64,000 nt of DNA from AC-32 sp963754265 (GTDB lineage Bacteria; Actinomycetota; Thermoleophilia; Gaiellales; Gaiellaceae). Where the stretch lies: the NCBI GenBank assembly GCA_963754265.1, contig CAVWFB010000004.1:62001-126000 (forward strand), read 5' to 3'. The position numbers and the translations under genes were made by a program. Of this stretch, positions 42,971 through 51,494 are shown in pieces. The stretch's first letter is position 1, and each line of letters opens with the position of its first letter. The notes beneath the pieces are model-generated. The model saw nothing but the letters and a program-made list of their open reading frames with translations, made no database searches and was not told where the DNA came from.

Positions 42971-43798
42971 GTGTTACTGCGGGTCGGCTCGCGGGGGTCG
43001 CGGCTCGCGCTGACGCAGGCGGAGCTCGCGGCGTCGCGGCTGCGTCGCCCCGGGATCGAGATCGCGCTGATGCCGATCACCACCGCCGGCGACCGCGACC
43101 GGACGAAGCCGTTCGGCGAGATCGGCTCCCGGGGCGTCTTCGTCAAGGAGATCGAGGAGGCGTTGCTGGACGGGCGCATCGACGTTGCGGTGCATTCGGC
43201 GAAGGACATGACCTCCTCGGACCCCGCCGGCCTGATCGTCGGCGCCTATCTCGAGCGTGAGGACCCGCGCGACGCGCTCTGCGGGGCCGACGAGCTGCGA
43301 CCGGGCATGCGAGTCGGCACGGCGTCGGTCCGGCGCCGCGCGCAGCTCCTGGCGCTCGAGCCGGAGCTCTCGATCGAGCCGTTGCGCGGCAACATCGACA
43401 CGCGGCTTCGCAAGCGGGGCGAGCGGGGCCTCGACGCGGTGGTGCTCGCGGCCTGCGGTCTCGATCGGCTAGGGCTCTCGGGCGAGATCGGGCTGCGGCT
43501 CGAGCCGGGGCAGGTCTTGCCCGAGGCCGGGCAGGGAGCGCTCGCGCTGCAGGTGCGGGCGGGCGAGGAGGAGCTCGTCGGGGAGGCCGGCCATCCCGAG
43601 ACGCGGCGACGGGTCGAGGCCGAGCGCGCCTGCGTCTTCGCGATCGGGGGCGGCTGCCTCGCGCCGGTGGCCGCGTTCCACGACGGCGCGACCCTGACCG
43701 CGCTCGTGGCCGCCGAGGACGGCAGCTGGGTCGAGCGGCGCAGCGGCGACGACCCGTCCGCCCTCGCAACGGAGCTGGCGGCCTTTTCCCCGGCGTGA
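42971..43798 (+). CDS. hemC: Porphobilinogen deaminase HemC
   Basis: Polymerises four porphobilinogens to hydroxymethylbilane. The 275-residue protein begins (V)LLRVGSRGSRLALTQAELAA, contains VHSAKDMTSSDP, GTASVRRRAQLLALEP and LPEAGQGALALQVRAG, and carries the dipyrromethane-attachment cysteine in AIGGGCLAPVAAF near residue 232. The C-terminal domain is somewhat short. GTG 42971 follows the ccmD-like stop with no gap. It heads the heme section next to cytochrome c maturation. Confidence 0.94.
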   Translation: MLLRVGSRGSRLALTQAELAASRLRRPGIEIALMPITTAGDRDRTKPFGEIGSRGVFVKEIEEALLDGRIDVAVHSAKDMTSSDPAGLIVGAYLEREDPRDALCGADELRPGMRVGTASVRRRAQLLALEPELSIEPLRGNIDTRLRKRGERGLDAVVLAACGLDRLGLSGEIGLRLEPGQVLPEAGQGALALQVRAGEEELVGEAGHPETRRRVEAERACVFAIGGGCLAPVAAFHDGATLTALVAAEDGSWVERRSGDDPSALATELAAFSPA

Positions 43799-43879
43799 CG
43801 GAATCGGCACGGTCCGGGCACACATCCGCGCAGCGCGGAGCGCTAGCGTGAAGATCCCCTGGGTGGGTGGGGGTTAGGG

Positions 43880-44554
43880 ATGGCCCAGAGCCACAGCCAC
43901 GGCGATGGGCAACCGCGGAGGGTGATCGTCACACGCGCGCGCGAGCAGATCGAGCCGCTTGCGCGGCGCGTGGAGGAACTCGGTCACGACGTCGTGCGGT
44001 GCCCGCTGATCGAGCTCGAGGCGATCGGCCCTGACGAGATCGAGGTCGACGGGTACGACTGGGCGGTCGTGACCAGCCCGTTTGGCGCCCGGGAGCTACT
44101 GCGGCGCGCGCGCGGACGGTTGCCGCCGGTGGCGGCGATCGGGCCGGGCACCGCCGCCGCTCTTCGCGACGGCGGCGTCGAGCCGGCCTTCGTGCCGCGC
44201 GTCTCGACGCAGGAGGGTCTCGTCGCGGAGCTTCCGAGCCCGGCCGGAGGCGTCCTCTTCGCCGGGGCGGAACGCGCTCGCCGTCACCTCGTCGAGGCGC
44301 TCGATGCGGACTTCGTGGCGCTCTACCGAACCCAGAGCTTGCGGCCGGAGGTTCCCCCGGACGGCGATCTGGTCGTCCTCGCCTCGGCCTCGGCTGCGGA
44401 GGCGGCCGCCGAACTCGGTCTCGACGTTCCCGTGGTGTCGATCGGGCCCGAGACAACGCGCGCCGCCCGTGCCGCGGGTCTCCGTGTCGTCCAGGAGGCG
44501 GAGACGCACGACCTCGACGGCCTCCTCGCAGCCGTCGCTCGAGCCGCCGTTTAG
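43880..44554 (+). CDS. hemD: Uroporphyrinogen-III synthase HemD
   Basis: Cyclises hydroxymethylbilane to uroporphyrinogen III. The 224-residue protein has the loose HemD fold with VIVTRAREQIEPLARRVEELG at 14-34 (in two short pieces), YDWAVVTSPFGARELL, VAAIGPGTAAALRDGG and VVSIGPETTRAARAAGLRVV. A short His-rich N-terminus (SHSHGDG) precedes the domain. A good ribosome-binding site (GGGGGTTAGGG) lies before ATG 43880. It is 81 bases from hemC and 10 bases before the next gene. Confidence 0.88.
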   Translation: MAQSHSHGDGQPRRVIVTRAREQIEPLARRVEELGHDVVRCPLIELEAIGPDEIEVDGYDWAVVTSPFGARELLRRARGRLPPVAAIGPGTAAALRDGGVEPAFVPRVSTQEGLVAELPSPAGGVLFAGAERARRHLVEALDADFVALYRTQSLRPEVPPDGDLVVLASASAAEAAAELGLDVPVVSIGPETTRAARAAGLRVVQEAETHDLDGLLAAVARAAV

Positions 44555-44564
44555 GCTCCCCGCC

Positions 44565-45374
44565 GTGGTCATCACGTTCCTCTCGGACTTCGGGCTTCAG
44601 GACGACTTCGTCGGAACCTGCCACGGCGTGATGAAGCGGCTCGCGCCGCAGGTCGAGATCATCGACATCACCCACGGGATCCCGCCGCAGCACGTGCTCC
44701 AGGGCGCTCTCGTGCTCAGCAACACCCTTCCCTACATGCCCGAAGGCGTACACCTCGCGGTGGTCGATCCCGGTGTGGGGGGCCATCGCAGGCCGCTCGC
44801 CCTGCGCACGGAAGACGGCAGGATGCTCGTCGGGCCCGACAACGGGCTGCTCATTCCGGCCGCCGAGCGCCTCGGAGGCGTCAACGAGGCGCATGAGCTG
44901 GCGAACCCCGAGTACGCGCTCGACACCGTCTCTCGGACGTTCCACGGCCGCGATCTCTTCTCGCCTGCTGCCGCGCATCTCGCCCTGGGCGTCGGCTTGA
45001 GCGAGCTGGGTCCCCCGATCGACCCACAGGCCCTCGTGCGCATCGACCTGCCCGAGCCCGAGGTCGGGCAGAACCGAATCCGCGCCGTCGTGCTCTACGT
45101 CGACCACTTCGGGAACGTGCAGCTCAACCTGAAGCGCGAGCACCTCGAGCGGGCCGCCGTGCTTCCCGGCGTCACCGTCGAGCTGGAGATCGCGCTCGAC
45201 CGCTACTACGCGGTTGCGGCACGCACCTTTGCGGACGCGGGAGCGGGCGACATCATCCTCTACGAGGACGCCTACGGGAACGTTGCGATCGCGATCAGCG
45301 GTGGGAGCGCTGCGGAGATGTTCGGCGGCGTAGGGGCGGGCCAGGACGTCCGGATCCACCTAAGGACACCCTGA
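44565..45374 (+). CDS. SAM hydrolase/hydroxide adenosyltransferase (DUF62)
   Basis: A 269-residue DUF62 enzyme that splits SAM to adenosine and methionine. It begins (V)VITFLSDFGLQDDFVGTCHG with the conserved D residues, then IDITHGIPPQHVLQGA, VVDPGVGGHRRP, VGPDNGLLIPA and, in the C-terminal beta barrel, VLYVDHFGNVQLNL and YGNVAIAISGGSAAEMFG. GTG 44565 gives the family start. The stop overlaps the apparent CTG start of the next gene. Confidence 0.9.
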   Translation: MVITFLSDFGLQDDFVGTCHGVMKRLAPQVEIIDITHGIPPQHVLQGALVLSNTLPYMPEGVHLAVVDPGVGGHRRPLALRTEDGRMLVGPDNGLLIPAAERLGGVNEAHELANPEYALDTVSRTFHGRDLFSPAAAHLALGVGLSELGPPIDPQALVRIDLPEPEVGQNRIRAVVLYVDHFGNVQLNLKREHLERAAVLPGVTVELEIALDRYYAVAARTFADAGAGDIILYEDAYGNVAIAISGGSAAEMFGGVGAGQDVRIHLRTP

Positions 45375-46006
45375 GCCCGCTGGCCCAGACTCTCGGCCGA
45401 CGCTTCGCGCGTCTGGCCACCGACGTCGTCGTCAGGCGGCCCGGCCTCTGGCGGCTCTTTCGGGGACCGATGCGCCGCCAGTTCGACACCCTTGCGCCTC
45501 GGTGGGACACCATGCGCGACCAAGCTCATCTCGCCTCGCACGAACGCGCGCTCGAGGCGGTCGAGGGCTCGCCCGGCCACATCCTCGACCTTGGCACCGG
45601 GACGGGTACGGCCGCCCTCGCGGCGGCGCGGCGCTTTCCGGAGGCCGAGGTCGTCGGCGTCGACATCTCGGAAGAGATGCTCGCCGAGGCTCGTCGCAAG
45701 ACGCCGCCGGAGCTCGCGGGCCGGGTCCGCTTCGAGCAGGCCGACGGGGCTCGGCTCCCGTACCCGGCCGAGGCGTTCGAGCTCGTGACGCTGGCGAACA
45801 TGATCCCGTTCTTCGACGAGCTGGCGAGAGTGACCGCACCTCGCGGCTGGACCCTCTTTTCGTTCTCGGCGGGTCCTGAGACGCCGATCTGGGTCCCGCC
45901 GGAACGGCTTCGAGCGGAGCTCGAGCGCCGCGGTTTCTCGGAGTTTGCGGATTTCCGGGCCGGGGCTGGGACGGCGTTGCTTGCCCGCAAGCGAGAGCCG
46001 GTTTAG
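45371..46006 (+). CDS. Class I SAM-dependent methyltransferase with probable CTG start
   Basis: A methyltransferase with DLGTGTGTAALAAARRFPEA, VGVDISEEMLAEARRK and QADGARLPYPAEAFELV. The first ATG in frame (45470) would begin at MRRQFDTLAPRWD. The codons upstream (LSPLAQTLGRRFARLATDVV and RRPGLWRLFRGP) continue in frame from CTG 45371 and match the N-terminal shape (VVRRPxLWRLFR) of related actinobacterial methyltransferases that I know. No ATG, GTG or TTG lies in that part. CTG overlaps the previous stop as CTGA. With CTG the protein has 211 residues, with ATG 178. Substrate unknown. Confidence 0.8.
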   Translation: MSPLAQTLGRRFARLATDVVVRRPGLWRLFRGPMRRQFDTLAPRWDTMRDQAHLASHERALEAVEGSPGHILDLGTGTGTAALAAARRFPEAEVVGVDISEEMLAEARRKTPPELAGRVRFEQADGARLPYPAEAFELVTLANMIPFFDELARVTAPRGWTLFSFSAGPETPIWVPPERLRAELERRGFSEFADFRAGAGTALLARKREPV

Positions 46007-46072
46007 GCTGTCTCCAAAGGACGTTCGCGGCGCGGTCACACCGGCCCGGACGTCCTTCCTTTGCGCGCGGCG

Positions 46073-46082
46073 CGGCTACACT
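46073..46082 (+). promoter_or_regulatory. -10 module of the tRNA-Phe promoter (CGGCTACACT)
   Basis: The ten bases CGGCTACACT end ten bases before the tRNA-Phe 5' end. They are identical in sequence and spacing to those before tRNA-Ile (11716-11707 on the minus strand). Confidence 0.5.
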
Positions 46083-46092
46083 AGGCCACCGC

Positions 46093-46165
46093 GGCGAGGT
46101 AGCTCAGTTGGTAGAGCACACGGCTGAAAACCGTGGTGTCGCCGGTTCGATTCCGGCCCTCGCCA
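46093..46165 (+). tRNA. tRNA-Phe (anticodon GAA)
   Basis: A 73-base cloverleaf: acceptor GGCGAGG/CCTCGCC, D-arm GCTC/GAGC, anticodon stem ACGG/CCGT with loop CTGAAAA (anticodon GAA), T-arm GCCGG TTCGATT CCGGC, discriminator A (46165). The CCA end is not encoded (the sequence continues CTTTC), unlike the tRNA-Ile gene of this window. Confidence 0.96.
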
Positions 46166-46172
46166 CTTTCGC

Positions 46173-46568
46173 CTAGCTCTTCGCCCGAGCCGCCGACAGT
46201 CGGTCCACCAGAGCCTCGACGAGCTCGCTCTTGAGAAGCACCTCGTCCGCGCCGGCGTCGCGAACGGCCCGGTGCAGCGCCGGCGCCTCGTCGCCGGTCA
46301 GCGCGATCAGGCACACGTTCGGATGGTCGCGACGCAGCCGAGTGGCGGCGCTGACGCCGTCGAGCATCGGCATGTGCAGGTCGAGCACGACCGCGTCGGG
46401 GTCGAGATCGTCGGCGAGCTCGATCGCCTGGAGGCCGTCGAGCGCGCTCCCGACCACGGCCAACTCGGGCTGCCCGTCGATCAGCGCCTGCAGAGACTCG
46501 AGGAAGGCGCCGTCGTCGTCTGCGATCAGGACGCGGATGGGCGGCTCATCCGGGCGCGGGTGATCCAT
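46173..46568 (-). CDS. Stand-alone response regulator receiver protein
   Basis: A 131-residue CheY-like receiver with no output domain. The acidic pocket is in VLIADDDGAFLESL, the phospho-acceptor Asp in VVLDLHMPMLDG, the conserved T in LIALTGDEAPAL and the K in VLLKSELVEAL. There is no kinase, phosphotransferase or chemotaxis gene adjacent, so the partner is unknown. It is divergent from arginase and starts 27 bases from it, and ends only seven bases from tRNA-Phe on the other strand. Confidence 0.9.
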   Translation of the reverse strand: MDHPRPDEPPIRVLIADDDGAFLESLQALIDGQPELAVVGSALDGLQAIELADDLDPDAVVLDLHMPMLDGVSAATRLRRDHPNVCLIALTGDEAPALHRAVRDAGADEVLLKSELVEALVDRLSAARAKS

Positions 46569-46595
46569 CTATTAGGCAACGCTAGCCTTGCCGCG

Positions 46596-47507
46596 ATGGT
46601 TGCTCAAGGCCCCATGGATCCGGTCGCGGTGATCGGTGCCCCACTCGACCTCGGCGCGGGCCGCCGTGGCGTCGACATGGGCCCCTCCGCGATCCGCTAC
46701 GCGGGCCTCGAGCCGCGGATCGAGGAGCTCGGGCGTCGCTGCGTCGACTGGGGTGACGTCGTGACGGCGGTTGCCGAGGCGAGCGCCGTCGGCGACGAGC
46801 GCGTCAGGTTCCTCCCGCAGATCAAGGAAACCTGCGAGCGGATCGCGGAGCTGGTGGCGAAGGCGGTCGATGAACGTCTCGTGCCGCTCGTCCTGGGCGG
46901 CGACCACTCGGTCGCGCTCGGGACGCTCGGCGGGCTCGCGCGTGCATCGGGGAAGGGCGGCGTGCTCTGGCTGGACGCCCACGGCGACCTGAACCGGCCC
47001 GGCACCTCGCCGACCGGGAACGTCCACGGGATGCCGCTGGCCGCGGCGCTCGGCCTGGGCGGGGCCGAGTTCGAGAGCGAGGCCTATCCGCTCCCGGCAC
47101 TCGAGCGGAGTCGCGTCGCCCTGTTCGGCGTCCGCTCGCTCGACCCGGCCGAGCGCGGGCTGCTGGCGGAGCTCGATGCCCTCGTGTTCACGATGAGCGA
47201 CCTCGACCGGGTCGGCGTCGAGCCGGCCATGCGAGAAGCGCTGGAGCACGTGGCCGGTCCCGGGTTCGTACACGTGAGCCTCGACCTGGACGTGCTCGAC
47301 CCCGAGGTGGCGCCGGGCGTCGGCACCCCGGTCCGCGGCGGGCTCTCGTACCGGGAGGCGCACCTCGCGCTGGAGCTGGTCGCGGAGTCGGGACTCGTGC
47401 GCTCGTTCGACGTCGTCGAGGTCAACCCGATCCTCGATCGGGAGAACCAGACGGCAAAGCTCGCGGTCGAGCTGGTCGCAAGCGCCCTCGGCGCGCGCAT
47501 TCTGTAA
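46596..47507 (+). CDS. rocF: Arginase family protein
   Basis: Binuclear manganese hydrolase that splits arginine to ornithine and urea. The 303-residue protein shows VIGAPLDLGAGRRGVDMGPS at the N-terminus, characteristic of arginase rather than agmatinase, the metal motifs LGGDHSVALG (about 105-114), WLDAHGDLN (about 126) and VSLDLDVLDPEVAPG (about 225), and FDVVEVNPILD. ATG 46596 is used; ATG 46614 with an AAGG upstream is an alternative. Confidence 0.9.
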   Translation: MVAQGPMDPVAVIGAPLDLGAGRRGVDMGPSAIRYAGLEPRIEELGRRCVDWGDVVTAVAEASAVGDERVRFLPQIKETCERIAELVAKAVDERLVPLVLGGDHSVALGTLGGLARASGKGGVLWLDAHGDLNRPGTSPTGNVHGMPLAAALGLGGAEFESEAYPLPALERSRVALFGVRSLDPAERGLLAELDALVFTMSDLDRVGVEPAMREALEHVAGPGFVHVSLDLDVLDPEVAPGVGTPVRGGLSYREAHLALELVAESGLVRSFDVVEVNPILDRENQTAKLAVELVASALGARIL

Positions 47508-47575
47508 CACCTGAGCCTGAGCCCCCGGGGGTCCCCCGTGTGTTCCCCCCTGGGATCACCGTAGCCGGCGCGGCG

Positions 47576-48370
47576 TCACGCGTGGGAAACGTCGCTGTGA
47601 CGCAAGAGGAACTTCTCGACCGCGTCGGCGGTTTGCTCGAAGGCATCCCAGTAGACGATGTGGCCTCCGGGCACGCCGGTCACCTCGAGCTCGTCCAGCG
47701 TGCTGGCGTACTCGTCGAGCTGCTCCTCACGCACGAGTCCGAAGTGCGACGCGTGCACGAGCAGGGTCGGGACGCACATGACGGACGGCGGAGGCGGCTC
47801 GGTGCAGAGCTCGCCGTAGGCCGTGACTACCGCCGAGCGGCAGAACCGCCAGCGCAACCGGCCGTCCGGCGAAGACTCGAGGTGCTCTTCCGCCTCCTCC
47901 TCGAGGAAGGCTCTTGGCGTGGGCGCTCCACTGGCGAGGCGCGATGCGATCGCCTCATCGACCGACGCGAAGGAATGGTCGAGGGCGGCTTCCTGGGCGA
48001 AGTCGTGCCCGACGTGGGGCAGGATCTGAATCGCGGGGTCGAGGAGAACTGCGGCCGTCAGGCGTTCCGGCGCTTGCGCTGCGAGGTGGAGCACCAGACG
48101 GCCGCCGAAGCTGTGGCCGATCCAGATGGCCCGGTCGACGCCGGCGCCGTCGACGCTCTCCAGGACGTCGCCGAGGTGTGTCGCGATGTCCCAGGGAGGG
48201 TCATTGCCGGACCGTCCATGCCCGCGCAGGTCGGGTGCGAGGACGCGAAAGTGCCGGGCCAGGCGCTCTTCGGCGAGCTTGCGAAACCTGCGCCCGTGCG
48301 CCGAGACGCCGTGGAGGCAGACGACCGGTGGAGCATGCGGGTCGCCCCACTCGTGGACGTGCAGGCGCAT
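47576..48370 (-). CDS. Alpha/beta hydrolase
   Basis: A 264-residue alpha/beta-hydrolase-fold enzyme. The oxyanion region is VCLHGVSAHGRRF, the nucleophile elbow is WIGHSFGGRLVLHLA (Ser about 98), and the catalytic His is in GVPGGHIVYWDAFEQ. A cap domain lies in the middle. Substrate is unknown. ATG 48370 is chosen because a longer in-frame start would run into the divergent phosphoesterase gene 20 bases away. Confidence 0.88.
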   Translation of the reverse strand: MRLHVHEWGDPHAPPVVCLHGVSAHGRRFRKLAEERLARHFRVLAPDLRGHGRSGNDPPWDIATHLGDVLESVDGAGVDRAIWIGHSFGGRLVLHLAAQAPERLTAAVLLDPAIQILPHVGHDFAQEAALDHSFASVDEAIASRLASGAPTPRAFLEEEAEEHLESSPDGRLRWRFCRSAVVTAYGELCTEPPPPSVMCVPTLLVHASHFGLVREEQLDEYASTLDELEVTGVPGGHIVYWDAFEQTADAVEKFLLRHSDVSHA

Positions 48371-48389
48371 TCGCGCGACACTACCCGCG

Positions 48390-49064
48390 GTGCTCGGCCT
48401 GCTGTACGACATTCACGGGAACCTCCCCGCCCTCGAGGAGGTGCTCTCCGAGGCGGACGCCGTCGGGGTCGACCGTTGGCTGCTCGGCGGCGACTACGGC
48501 ACGCCGAGCCCGTGGCCGCTGGAGACGCTCTCTCGCCTGAGACAGCTCGAGAACGCGACCTGGATCCGGGGCAACGGCGAGCGTTGGCTGCGGGAGCCGC
48601 CTGAGGACCGGCCCGAAGTGATGGAGGTGTACGAGCTCTTCACGGGTGGGCTTCCCGAAGACGTGATCGAGTGGCTCTACGGGCTGCCGCCGCAGGCCGA
48701 GCTCGACGGTGTCCTCTACGTCCACGGCTCCCCGGTCTCCGACGTGGAGAGCTTCGCGCCCGAGCCGCAGGACGGCGAGGAGAAGATGCTGGGCGATGTG
48801 GGTGACCGGACGATCGTGTTCGGGCATAGCCACCAGCAGTTCCGGCGGCCGGGGCCCCACGGAACGGATCTGCTCAACCCGGGCAGTGTCGGCATGCCGC
48901 TCGACGGCGACCGGCGCGCCGCCTGGGCCATCCGAGACGACGACGGCGAGTTCGCCTTTCGCCGCACCCAGTACGACGTCGAGCGTGCCGCGGCCGCATA
49001 CCGCCAGATGCCCGGTGACTTCGGCGAATTCGCCGCCAACCGGATCGAGCGCGGTTCGGACTAG
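48390..49064 (+). CDS. Calcineurin-like metallophosphoesterase
   Basis: A 224-residue phosphoesterase of the YfcE/MJ0936-like type. It begins (V)LGLLYDIHGNLPALEEVLSE with the metal-binding D-x-H, followed by WLLGGDYGTPSPWP, IRGNGERWL, LYVHGSPVSDVESF, IVFGHSHQQFRR and LLNPGSVGMPLDG. All expected ligands are present. GTG 48390 is the start. The TAG stop overlaps that of the convergent OsmC gene in CTAG. Substrate unknown. Confidence 0.9.
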   Translation: MLGLLYDIHGNLPALEEVLSEADAVGVDRWLLGGDYGTPSPWPLETLSRLRQLENATWIRGNGERWLREPPEDRPEVMEVYELFTGGLPEDVIEWLYGLPPQAELDGVLYVHGSPVSDVESFAPEPQDGEEKMLGDVGDRTIVFGHSHQQFRRPGPHGTDLLNPGSVGMPLDGDRRAAWAIRDDDGEFAFRRTQYDVERAAAAYRQMPGDFGEFAANRIERGSD

Positions 49065-49498
49065 GCGAGCGCCGCGTCGAGCGTGATCTCGACGTTTCCA
49101 ACCAGTGCGTTCGAGACCGGGCAACCTACCTTCGCCTCTTCCGCAGCTGCCCGGAACGCGTCCTCGTCGATCCCGTCAACCTGCCCGCGGACGGTGAGTC
49201 GCATCGAGGTGATGCGGAATCCGCTCTCACGCTGGTCGAGGATCGCGACCGCATCGGTCTCGAGCCGCGTAGGCGGGTGGCCGGCCTGTGCGAGGCCATT
49301 CGCGAGCGCCATCGAGAGGCAGGTTGCATGGGCCGCTGCGATCAACTCCTCGGGGCTGGTCTTGCCGCCGGAGTCTTCGAATCGCGACGCGAACGTGACC
49401 TCCTGGCCGCCGATCGCCCCGCTGCCGACGTCGAACCGGCCGGAGCCGCTACGCAGATCTCCGTCCCACGTTGCGTGGGCCCGTCGCTCAATCGCCAT
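49061..49498 (-). CDS. OsmC-family peroxiredoxin-like protein
   Basis: A 145-residue OsmC-type hydroperoxide reductase. It begins MAIERRAHATWDGDLRSGSG and contains both reactive cysteines: SPEELIAAAHATCLSMAL (about residue 60) and EAKVGCPVSNALVGN (about 127). It reduces organic hydroperoxides with a dithiol partner. The start overlaps the RarA stop by 11 bases, so it is probably co-transcribed with rarA on the minus strand. Confidence 0.92.
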   Translation of the reverse strand: MAIERRAHATWDGDLRSGSGRFDVGSGAIGGQEVTFASRFEDSGGKTSPEELIAAAHATCLSMALANGLAQAGHPPTRLETDAVAILDQRESGFRITSMRLTVRGQVDGIDEDAFRAAAEEAKVGCPVSNALVGNVEITLDAALA

Positions 49499-50756
49499 CG
49501 TCTGCCTCCTCTTCGCCCGATCCGGACGGGCGATAGTACGTCCTGCCTCTCAACTCTTCCGGGAGGTAGTCGACCTCAAACCCGCGCGGATCGTTGTGCG
49601 GGTAGACGTAGCCGGCACCGCGACCCAGCTTCTTCGCCCCCGGATAATGGGCGTCGCGGAGCGAGTCCGGCGGACGGACCTGGCCGTGCTCGCGCACGTC
49701 TGCTGCGGCCTCCGTCAGCGCGACGTATGAGGCGTTCGACTTCGGCGCCCGGGCCAGGTAGATCGCTGCCTGCGCCAGGTTGAGACGAGCCTCGGGCAGG
49801 CCGACGTGCTCGACCGCCTGGGCCGCTGCGACGGCGACGAGCAACGCCCGCGGGTCGGCGTTGCCGATGTCCTCGGAGGCCAGGACGACCATGCGCCGGG
49901 CGATGAAGCGAGCGTCCTCGCCGCCTTCTAGCATCGCCGCGAGGTAGTAGACGGAGGCGTCGGGATCCGAGCCGCGCATCGACTTGATGAAGGCCGAGGT
50001 GAAGTCGTAGTGGGCGTCGCCGCCCTTGTCGTAGACGAGAGGCCGCTTGCGCGAGGCGTCCTCGACATGCGCGACCGCAACCGTGTTCCCCTCGGCTCCA
50101 GCGGTTTGCGCAGCGAGCTCGAGGATGTTGAGGGCGTTGCGGGCGTCTCCACCGGATCGTCGGGCGATCAGCTCGACCACGTCCGGCGCGACCTCGGTCT
50201 CCAGCGCCTCGGCCCCGCGCCGGACGATCAGCGCGAGCTCGTCCTCGCCGAGCGGCTCGAGCTCGTAGATCTGGCACCGCGACAGCAAGGCGGAGTTGAC
50301 CTCGAAGTAGGGGTTCTCGGTGGTCGCCCCGATCAGCGTCAGCAACCCCTCCTCGACGGCCGGCAGCAGTGCGTCCTGCTGTGCCTTGTTGAAGCGGTGG
50401 ATCTCGTCCAGGAAGAGGATCGTGCGCTGCCCGGAGCCGCCGAGCCGGTCGCGTGCGCGGGCGAGGGCTGCGCGTACGTCGGCGACCGACGCCGAGACCG
50501 CGGAGAGCTCCTCGAAGGCCGCACCGGTGGTAACGGCGACGATGCGGGCCAGGGTTGTCTTGCCGGTGCCGGGCGGCCCGTAGAGGATCATCGAGCCGAC
50601 CCGGTCCTCGGCGATCGCGAGCCGCAGCGCCGAGCCCTCGCCGAGCACCTGCTCCTGTCCCACGAACTCGTCGAGCGTCCTCGGACGTAACCGCAGGGCG
50701 AGCGGCGCCACCTCGTCGAGGCGTTCGCGGGTGGCGTCGGAGAAAAGGTCGCTCAC
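49488..50756 (-). CDS. rarA: Replication-associated recombination protein RarA (MgsA)
   Basis: AAA+ ATPase that acts at stalled forks, 422 residues. It shows ALRLRPRTLDEFVGQEQVLG, Walker A LYGPPGTGKTTLARI near residue 50, Walker B FLDEIHRFNKAQQDALLP, the sensor segment IGATTENPYFEVNSALLSRC, and the C-terminal tetramerisation part with YDKGGDAHYDFTSAFIKSM and YPHNDPRGF. The GTG at 50756 is the family start. It ends with an acidic tail. Divergent from the tryptophan dioxygenase by 21 bases. Confidence 0.94.
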   Translation of the reverse strand: MSDLFSDATRERLDEVAPLALRLRPRTLDEFVGQEQVLGEGSALRLAIAEDRVGSMILYGPPGTGKTTLARIVAVTTGAAFEELSAVSASVADVRAALARARDRLGGSGQRTILFLDEIHRFNKAQQDALLPAVEEGLLTLIGATTENPYFEVNSALLSRCQIYELEPLGEDELALIVRRGAEALETEVAPDVVELIARRSGGDARNALNILELAAQTAGAEGNTVAVAHVEDASRKRPLVYDKGGDAHYDFTSAFIKSMRGSDPDASVYYLAAMLEGGEDARFIARRMVVLASEDIGNADPRALLVAVAAAQAVEHVGLPEARLNLAQAAIYLARAPKSNASYVALTEAAADVREHGQVRPPDSLRDAHYPGAKKLGRGAGYVYPHNDPRGFEVDYLPEELRGRTYYRPSGSGEEEADDGD

Positions 50757-50777
50757 GCCGAGAAGTATGCTCCCGCC

Positions 50778-51494
50778 GTGGCGACCGGCGGAGCGGAGGA
50801 CTACACCCAGCCCGTCCTCCCGGGTGAGGGCGCGAGCGACTACGAGCGTTACCTCCGCACCGACGATCTCCTCGCGCTCCAGAAGCGGCCCGACGAGCGG
50901 GTTCACCGCGACGAGCTCCTCTTCCAGACCGTCCATCAGGCCTCGGAGCTGTGGCTGCAGCTCGCCTGGAACGAGGTCGAAGAGGCGACCGCTCTTCTCG
51001 AGCGCAAGGAGTTGGCACCGGCCGAGCGACTGCTCCGGCGGGCGATCGAATGCGTCGAGTACGTGATCGGGCAGCTCGACATGCTCGAGAACATGTCGCC
51101 GTGGGAATACCAGGAGATCCGCAAGGTCCTCGGGCATGGGAGCGGCTTCGACTCGCCGGGGTTCCGTGAGATTCGTCGGATAACCCCGCAGCTGGGCCAG
51201 AGGTTTTCGCAGCTGCTCCGCGACGAGGGGCTGACCGTCGTCGAGCTCTACCGCCAGGGCCGGGAGCGCGAGGATCTCTACCAGCTCGCCGAGCAGCTGA
51301 TCGCCTGGGACGAGCGGATCGCGCTCTGGCGGATGCGGCACTACCTCGTGGTCGCGCGCGTGATCGGCGACCAGGTGGTCGGCACCCAGGGCACGCCTGT
51401 CGAGCTGCTCGGAGGCCTGATCAAGTACCGGTTCTTCCCCGAGCTGTGGGCGGCGCGGAACCGCCTGACCCAGCTCTCGATCGAAGAAGGCTGA
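50778..51494 (+). CDS. kynA: Tryptophan 2,3-dioxygenase
   Basis: Heme enzyme that opens the indole ring of tryptophan to N-formylkynurenine. The 238 residues show YERYLRTDDLLALQ, LLFQTVHQASELWLQL with the distal histidine, LENMSPWEYQEIRKVLGHGSG and WRMRHYLVVARVIG with the proximal histidine. The segment usually reading GTGGS is GTQGTPV. It is shorter than the Xanthomonas enzyme (about 280-300). GTG 50778. No formamidase or kynureninase adjoins, but NAD-salvage genes lie 2 kb downstream. Confidence 0.9.
   Translation: MATGGAEDYTQPVLPGEGASDYERYLRTDDLLALQKRPDERVHRDELLFQTVHQASELWLQLAWNEVEEATALLERKELAPAERLLRRAIECVEYVIGQLDMLENMSPWEYQEIRKVLGHGSGFDSPGFREIRRITPQLGQRFSQLLRDEGLTVVELYRQGREREDLYQLAEQLIAWDERIALWRMRHYLVVARVIGDQVVGTQGTPVELLGGLIKYRFFPELWAARNRLTQLSIEEG

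Noticed and set aside
47508..47575. GC-rich palindrome (CCCCCGGGGG) after arginase as a terminator
   Set aside because: The stem is short with almost no loop and no T-run follows. It could be a chance GC run.
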